A DNA stretch of 64,000 bases from Scytonema sp045865695 (lineage in GTDB: Bacteria > Cyanobacteriota > Cyanobacteriia > Cyanobacteriales > Nostocaceae): assembly GCF_045865695.1 (NCBI RefSeq), contig NZ_BAACAP010000215.1, positions 1 to 64,000 on the forward strand, in the 5' to 3' direction. Numbering within the stretch: the stretch's first letter is position 1; the number at the start of each line of letters is the position of its first letter. The notes beneath the pieces were generated by a model. It ran no database searches and was not told the origin of the DNA. It saw nothing but the letters and a program-made list of their open reading frames with translations. Shown here piece after piece: positions 60,270-64,000 of this stretch. The position numbers were made by a program, and so were the translations under genes.

Positions 60270-60333
60270 GGGGTAGGGAATAGAGGTTAAATGACCAATG
60301 ACAAATGACAAATGACCAATGACAAATGACCAA
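60270..60333. repeat. GGGGGTAGGG and ATGACCA/ATGACAA heptamers after the porin
   Basis: A G-rich unit begins at the porin stop codon. Alternating heptamers ATGACCA and ATGACAA follow (60292-60333). Confidence 0.85.
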
Positions 60334-60424
60334 TAATAAATATTTTGCCGGAGAAATTGACAGTAGAGTAGAAGAAAGTCATCATGCGATTGAAACACTC
60401 AGTGTACTAGCCGTTACTCAGTAA
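60326..60424 (+). CDS. Small ORF, unknown
   Basis: A 32-codon ORF (MTNNKYFAGEIDSRVEESHH then AIETLSVLAVTQ) begins within the ATGACCA heptamer tract. It has acidic, helix-like composition and no Shine-Dalgarno. It could be a decayed remnant captured by the repeat; no family is recognised. Low confidence that it is expressed. Confidence 0.25.
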   Translation: MTNNKYFAGEIDSRVEESHHAIETLSVLAVTQ

Positions 60425-60503
60425 GTCGATCGCTCTCCAAAGTCAGCACCCAAACTAGAAAGGTATTTACCAGCCAATCCTCGTCCTCAAAATTCAGTAT
60501 TCT

Positions 60504-61349
60504 ATGAAACACAATTCCCTCAAAGTTTATCTAACTATTGCGATCGGGAGTACGGCTCTAGTTACAACTCCGGTAAATGCTGCAAATCCCACACACGTAA
60601 AGCAAGTACTAACAACAAAAAAGTGTATTAAATGCGATTTATCTCAAGCTAACTTGCGGGGGGCAGATTTAAATTATGCTAATTTTCAGGACGCTAACTT
60701 ATCGGGAGCCATTCTGTCGGGAGCTAACCTTCAGTATACTAACTTTCAAAACGCCAACTTATCAGGAGCCGACTTAACACAAGCTAACTTGTCAGAAGCT
60801 AATTTGTCATCGGCAAATCTTCGGAAAGCTAACCTTTCTCAAGTCAATTTGTCATCGGCAAATCTTCAACAAACTAATCTATTACAAGCGAATCTTTTAC
60901 AAGCTAATTTATCGCGAGCTATCTTTTGGCAAGCCAATCTACAACAAGCTAACTTATCCAAAGCCAACTTGTGGCAAGCAAATTTATCAGTTGTAGGCAG
61001 TCTTCAGCAAGCCAATTTGACAGGAGCTAAATTGTGGCAAGCCAATCTCCGACAAGCCAATTTACAGGATGCTAATTTTACACAAGCCGATCTTTCACAA
61101 GCCGATTTAACATCAGCACGCATTCAAAGAAGCAAGTTGTGGTATGCCAACTTGTCACAAACAGTTCTTGAGGGAGTCAACCTTCAAGAGGCAGATCTTG
61201 AGACGGCTAACCTACAGGGAGCAAAGATGCCCAACGGTGAAATGTATTTTTCGTCATCTACCCCCAGTATACCTATTCTTCACATTCTTCTCAGTACTTT
61301 TAGCATTTTTGGAGCAGCGATCGCGTTTTGGAGAATAGCAAAAAGTTAG
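60504..61349 (+). CDS. Pentapeptide-repeat protein, exported and C-terminally anchored
   Basis: A 281-residue protein with a signal peptide (about residues 1-26, VTTPVNA). A CIKCDLSQANL entry precedes more than 30 tandem A(N/D)LxX repeats (about 40-245) that should fold as a right-handed quadrilateral beta-helix. It ends in a single transmembrane helix (ILHILLSTFSIFGAAIAFW) with a basic tail, which may anchor it in the membrane. Pentapeptide proteins are numerous in cyanobacteria; most lack known functions. It is last in the co-directional run but separated by 230 bases with repeats, so it may be independent. Confidence 0.9.
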   Translation: MKHNSLKVYLTIAIGSTALVTTPVNAANPTHVKQVLTTKKCIKCDLSQANLRGADLNYANFQDANLSGAILSGANLQYTNFQNANLSGADLTQANLSEANLSSANLRKANLSQVNLSSANLQQTNLLQANLLQANLSRAIFWQANLQQANLSKANLWQANLSVVGSLQQANLTGAKLWQANLRQANLQDANFTQADLSQADLTSARIQRSKLWYANLSQTVLEGVNLQEADLETANLQGAKMPNGEMYFSSSTPSIPILHILLSTFSIFGAAIAFWRIAKS

Positions 61350-61374
61350 TTAATGGTCATTTGTCATTTGTCTA

Positions 61375-61953
61375 CTAACCACTAACTGCTTTTACAAAAA
61401 TCTCTGGGATTGCACGTTCAAGTTTATATTCCCACCTGCTATTTAAAAATGAGGTGAGAATTACGCTTGGATTTGGACGAATTGCGAGCATACCATTAAA
61501 CATGGAAGTCCGCCCTCTCAATTCCTGAGTTACAGTTTGCGGTAGATAAGCTAAAGCAGTTGTTCTATTTCGGCGATCCAAACTACCCGTGTGAGAATAC
61601 TGTGGCTGTTGTGATTCTGTGGGAAGCGATTGTAAAATTTTATGTTCTAAACGTAATTTAGTCCCGCCTTCTTGTGGTTCTAAAATCCACGTGACAATAG
61701 AAGGACGGGACATAAATTTGTCTTGCCAAGTGTAGGAAAGACGGTTTGGCTCGTCTAATTCTAACACCTCACAATCAATAGTTTCGCTTATACCGGGCAA
61801 TGTAGAGTCTTGAAATTGAAATTTATGCCCCACTCGTGGCTCAAAGTCGTTTTCCATTAACCATGCAGCCAAGGTACGGCGGTTAGTTAGCACTTGCCAA
61901 ACCTTTTCAGGCGGGTGTGGATAGAAAATTTCTTTTTTTAAGTCTCGGAGCAT
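61375..61953 (-). CDS. SRPBCC/AHSA1-domain protein
   Basis: A 192-residue protein with the START-like AHSA1 fold: the opening KKEIFYPHPPEKVWQVLTNR, then LAAWLMENDFEPRVGHKFQF and the LSYTWQDKF...SIVTWILEPQEGGTKLRLEH pattern. The family binds hydrophobic ligands or acts as a co-chaperone-like factor. It overlaps the ArsR gene upstream by 16 bases, a common arrangement in which the regulator controls the AHSA1 gene. The C-terminal roughly 55 residues are an extra tail. Confidence 0.85.
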   Translation of the reverse strand: MLRDLKKEIFYPHPPEKVWQVLTNRRTLAAWLMENDFEPRVGHKFQFQDSTLPGISETIDCEVLELDEPNRLSYTWQDKFMSRPSIVTWILEPQEGGTKLRLEHKILQSLPTESQQPQYSHTGSLDRRNRTTALAYLPQTVTQELRGRTSMFNGMLAIRPNPSVILTSFLNSRWEYKLERAIPEIFVKAVSG

Positions 61954-62276
61954 ATATTTTCTTCCTCTAAGTAATTGCCAAGAGCATCTAGTTTTTGTTG
62001 CCAGAACTGTTCGTAATCAGCAATCCAGTTAGAAACTTGCCGAAGCGGTTCGGGGTTGAGTCGATACAAACGCTGTCGCCCTGCTTTTCTCATTTGTACC
62101 AAACCTGCATCGCAAAGCACTTGCAAGTGTTGCGAAATAGCTGGTAAGCTCATGGCAAAAGGCTCGGCTAACTGTTTCACTGGTTGCTCTCCAGTTAATA
62201 ATCGATCTAATATTGCCCGTCTCGTCGGATCTGCGATCGCTGCAAAGACATCGGCACTAGCAGCAGGTCTACTCAT
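61938..62276 (-). CDS. ArsR-family transcriptional regulator
   Basis: A 112-residue winged-helix repressor: DPTRRAILDRLLTGEQPVKQ, LAEPFAMSLPAISQHLQVLC (recognition helix), DAGLVQMRKAGRQRLYRL. The metal-binding ELCVCDL motif of metal-sensing ArsR proteins is absent, so it probably responds to something else or acts by protein contact. It is translationally coupled with the downstream AHSA1 gene (16-base overlap). Confidence 0.9.
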   Translation of the reverse strand: MSRPAASADVFAAIADPTRRAILDRLLTGEQPVKQLAEPFAMSLPAISQHLQVLCDAGLVQMRKAGRQRLYRLNPEPLRQVSNWIADYEQFWQQKLDALGNYLEEENICSET

Positions 62277-62542
62277 GAATTATCCTGTTGCAGTCAAATT
62301 CAAAACTACGGTCATCAGAACATTACTTAATATTTTAGTAAATGCTTAATTATTTTGATGATAGATAAGTATCGACTGAAATGTCAACTCAATACAGAAT
62401 TTCTATTTCTTAATTTTAAGTTTAGATTTAAGAGTGCATAAGTTAGTGTATATGTTTCCTAATAAATATATAACCTGCGATCGCTTATAAAAACATCGCA
62501 AAGTTTGCAGTAGTACTTAAGTTTGAAGGAGAAAAACGTATT

Positions 62543-62833
62543 ATGTCGAATACTATCAATAATTCTCGCGACTCACTGCCTTCTCATATACAAGAGGTTA
62601 AGTTGGGTGGTACTGGAAAAGAATTACAACGCAATCCCATTTTAAAGATATGGCTAGCGATCGCTACTTTTTTTAAAAAAGAGCAAGTTAAGAGCGAAGT
62701 AGAATCACAACAAGATCTCCAAGCCCCACTAGATTATATAGATTCTGCCGAAGAACGATATTATTACACGCGCTTCACGGATCGAGTCGATCCATCTCTT
62801 TATTATACAATTTTTCAGTCTAAAAAACTTTGA
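62543..62833 (+). CDS. Small hypothetical protein
   Basis: A 96-residue soluble product with an AAGGAG 14 bases upstream of the ATG. The middle (LKIWLAIATFFKKEQVK) is a single amphipathic helix, and the C-terminal end (ERYYYTRFTDRVDPSLYYTI) is rich in aromatic residues. I do not recognise it. Length, ribosome-binding site and isolation between hairpins support a real gene. Confidence 0.55.
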   Translation: MSNTINNSRDSLPSHIQEVKLGGTGKELQRNPILKIWLAIATFFKKEQVKSEVESQQDLQAPLDYIDSAEERYYYTRFTDRVDPSLYYTIFQSKKL

Positions 62834-62854
62834 CAGTGTAACTACTCCCCTTCG

Positions 62855-62875
62855 TTCCCAGGCTCCGCCTGGGAA
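62855..62875. repeat. 21-base palindrome (TTCCCAGGC/GCCTGGGAA)
   Basis: The same palindrome as at 33231-33251, arms separated by TCC. It lies 22 bases after the small hypothetical gene. Confidence 0.85.
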
Positions 62876-62988
62876 TGCATGATTGAGATGCTCAGCCTCC
62901 CGTACTCAAAATGAGAGATAGAAACCTGTTATTTGAAGCTTCTTTGCATTTGAAAACTTACCTTACAGACCTTAACTGAGCAGTATTG

Positions 62989-63738
62989 TTAGATATTTGC
63001 GATCGCATCCACAACTACTTTTGCAGCTATCATTAAAGAACTTGTAAAAGCACCATATCCTATTGGGCAACAAGTTTTGATAATACTTAAATCAATCTCA
63101 AAAGCTAATTTCCACCTAATTTGAAGCGGACGTTTATTGGTACTTTCTTCAGGAAGATAAGTTGATTCTACAATCGCTGTCTCTAAAAAATCTTTTGTTT
63201 CATCTAAACTTTCTAAATTTTCAAATTGTTCCATCTCGATACCTAAAATCTTGGAAACAGTTTGAATGTCAGCTAGTAACCAGGTCTCAAAATTTTTAAT
63301 TGCCAAACCTCCTGCACTGCGATCGCTTATTGGTTGCTCATTGGCATCTAAGTGATTTTCCCGAATTTTCTTCAAAGCACGCTCTAAGCCACGCTGTCTT
63401 TCAGACAGATTGTTATCTGCATCAGCCACAATGACAATCATGTCTACTTCTTCAGGTTTCCATAAAATAACCACCTGTGCTAAATATTTTAGGTCTAAGA
63501 TTGAGTGTCCAGTTCGTTGTTTTAAAGAACGACTCTCATTGATTGATGGGTGTCTCTGTACAAAATCACAATCGGGAAATCCAGCACTTTGAAGCTCTCG
63601 CCTAATTAAAGTATGAAGCGCTCCCTCATTATTCCTTTCAATCAATTTTCCACCATCTTCTGGTTTGATATAAGGAATACTTGCTCCCAATTCTGCCTCA
63701 CCTTCAGCAATTAGCCCAATACGAATCGGACGATTCAT
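62989..63738 (-). CDS. DUF4276 (TOPRIM-like) protein
   Basis: A 249-residue protein beginning MNRPIRIGLIAEGEAELGAS at the ATG at 63738. EGEAE early and VADADNN later fit the Glu...DxD arrangement of TOPRIM-type nuclease/primase folds used by DUF4276 and related OLD-type proteins. GGLAIKNFETWLLAD is a family-typical later motif. Its start overlaps the stop of the upstream ATPase gene (ATGA), showing tight coupling. ATPase-plus-TOPRIM pairs are common in anti-phage systems (OLD, Gabija, PARIS); this one may be such a system, which is inference. Confidence 0.8.
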   Translation of the reverse strand: MNRPIRIGLIAEGEAELGASIPYIKPEDGGKLIERNNEGALHTLIRRELQSAGFPDCDFVQRHPSINESRSLKQRTGHSILDLKYLAQVVILWKPEEVDMIVIVADADNNLSERQRGLERALKKIRENHLDANEQPISDRSAGGLAIKNFETWLLADIQTVSKILGIEMEQFENLESLDETKDFLETAIVESTYLPEESTNKRPLQIRWKLAFEIDLSIIKTCCPIGYGAFTSSLMIAAKVVVDAIANI

Positions 63739-64000
63739 ACAGGATTGCCTCCAAATACATTGGTAAACCAAAGCTCACCCAATGCTCCATCGTAAGCTTC
63801 TAGTGCTTTTTGGAAACGTATAGAATCTGTGGGTAAGGTGTGAACTTGAGTTTTACCTTCGTTATCTAACTCTACAGCACGCACTTGATGAGGCTCAACA
63901 TAATTAAGCAGTACGGGAGAATGAGTTGTGATTAGAACTTGAACAGGCTTACCAGTAATTCCTTCTGCTGGAACAGTGTACATTGTTGCAGGAACATCTG
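63735..64000 (-). CDS. AAA ATPase (AAA_21/AAA_15-like), C-terminal part, cut by the window end
   Basis: About 88 C-terminal residues are visible, extending past the window edge. The histidine-loop/D-loop end of an SMC/ABC-type ATPase is recognisable as VQVLITTHSPVLLNYVEP, followed by a C-terminal tail (LEAYDGALGELWFTNVFGGN). Walker A and B lie outside the window. The overlapping stop with the DUF4276 gene makes the two a translationally coupled unit. It is partial at its 5' end. Confidence 0.8.
   Translation of the reverse strand, partial: DVPATMYTVPAEGITGKPVQVLITTHSPVLLNYVEPHQVRAVELDNEGKTQVHTLPTDSIRFQKALEAYDGALGELWFTNVFGGNPV

Overview
The window reads as chromosomal DNA of a filamentous, probably nostocalean (Scytonema/Tolypothrix/Calothrix-like) cyanobacterium. 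The evidence is many HIP1-type GCGATCGC octamers, chlorophyll genes (chlI, chlP), a CO2-uptake NDH-1 module, the regulators NblS and RpaA, an SLH/OprB-type porin, two-partner-secretion exoproteins of the cyanobacterial type, and dense heptameric (STRR-like) and palindromic intergenic repeats. I found no tRNA, rRNA or CRISPR array.

Layout. 0-3.5 kb: a tandem cyclic-nucleotide-binding protein, a small membrane protein, chlI and a small unknown. 3.5-10 kb: two paralogous secreted haemagglutinin-type exoproteins flanking a small RTX calcium-binding protein, with sister palindromic hairpins behind the RTX gene and the second exoprotein. 10-16 kb: a CO2-uptake operon ndhF-ndhD-cupB (probably the NdhF4/NdhD4/CupB type), then an ISL3 transposase scar joined to the remnant of a SulP-type anion transporter, next to a P-II-like gene. 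16.5-29 kb: housekeeping and regulation (RNA-binding protein, thioredoxin with a possible leader ORF/terminator, nblS, purD, a sugar epimerase, an alpha/beta hydrolase, rpaA, a PEP-CTERM protein, chlP, a short YidD-like gene).

29-37 kb is accessory and looks conflict-related: a long Uma2 nuclease with a nucleotidyltransferase-like tail, a DUF2887/Rpn-type protein, an N-terminally truncated SAVED (cyclic-oligonucleotide sensor) gene, an unknown, and a 1177-residue caspase-lipase fusion. 37-44.5 kb: a REC-PAS-kinase-REC hybrid, a secreted unknown, an SDR, clpP behind a 15-bp hairpin, and an AraC-type response regulator whose phospho-acceptor Asp is Glu.

45-61 kb is a run of fourteen co-directional genes. 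A DAHP synthase opens an apparent specialised-metabolism cluster (flavin halogenase, methyltransferase, threonine-aldolase-like enzyme, FAD monooxygenase, double cupin, DoxX, zinc alcohol dehydrogenase). A metal-handling block follows (CRP-like sensor, HMA chaperone, PepSY helix protein, Cu-type P-ATPase, porin), then a pentapeptide-repeat protein. I read this as one candidate locus that makes a small halogenated aromatic compound and handles copper; that link is inference. The window ends with an ArsR/AHSA1 pair, a small unknown, and an overlapping DUF4276/AAA-ATPase pair (cut by the window edge) resembling two-gene defence modules.

A cross-cutting observation is that heptamer repeats of the CAGTGAC type abut gene ends so closely that they supply the stop codons of at least three unrelated genes, and other repeats encode the C-terminal tails of NdhD and the first protein.
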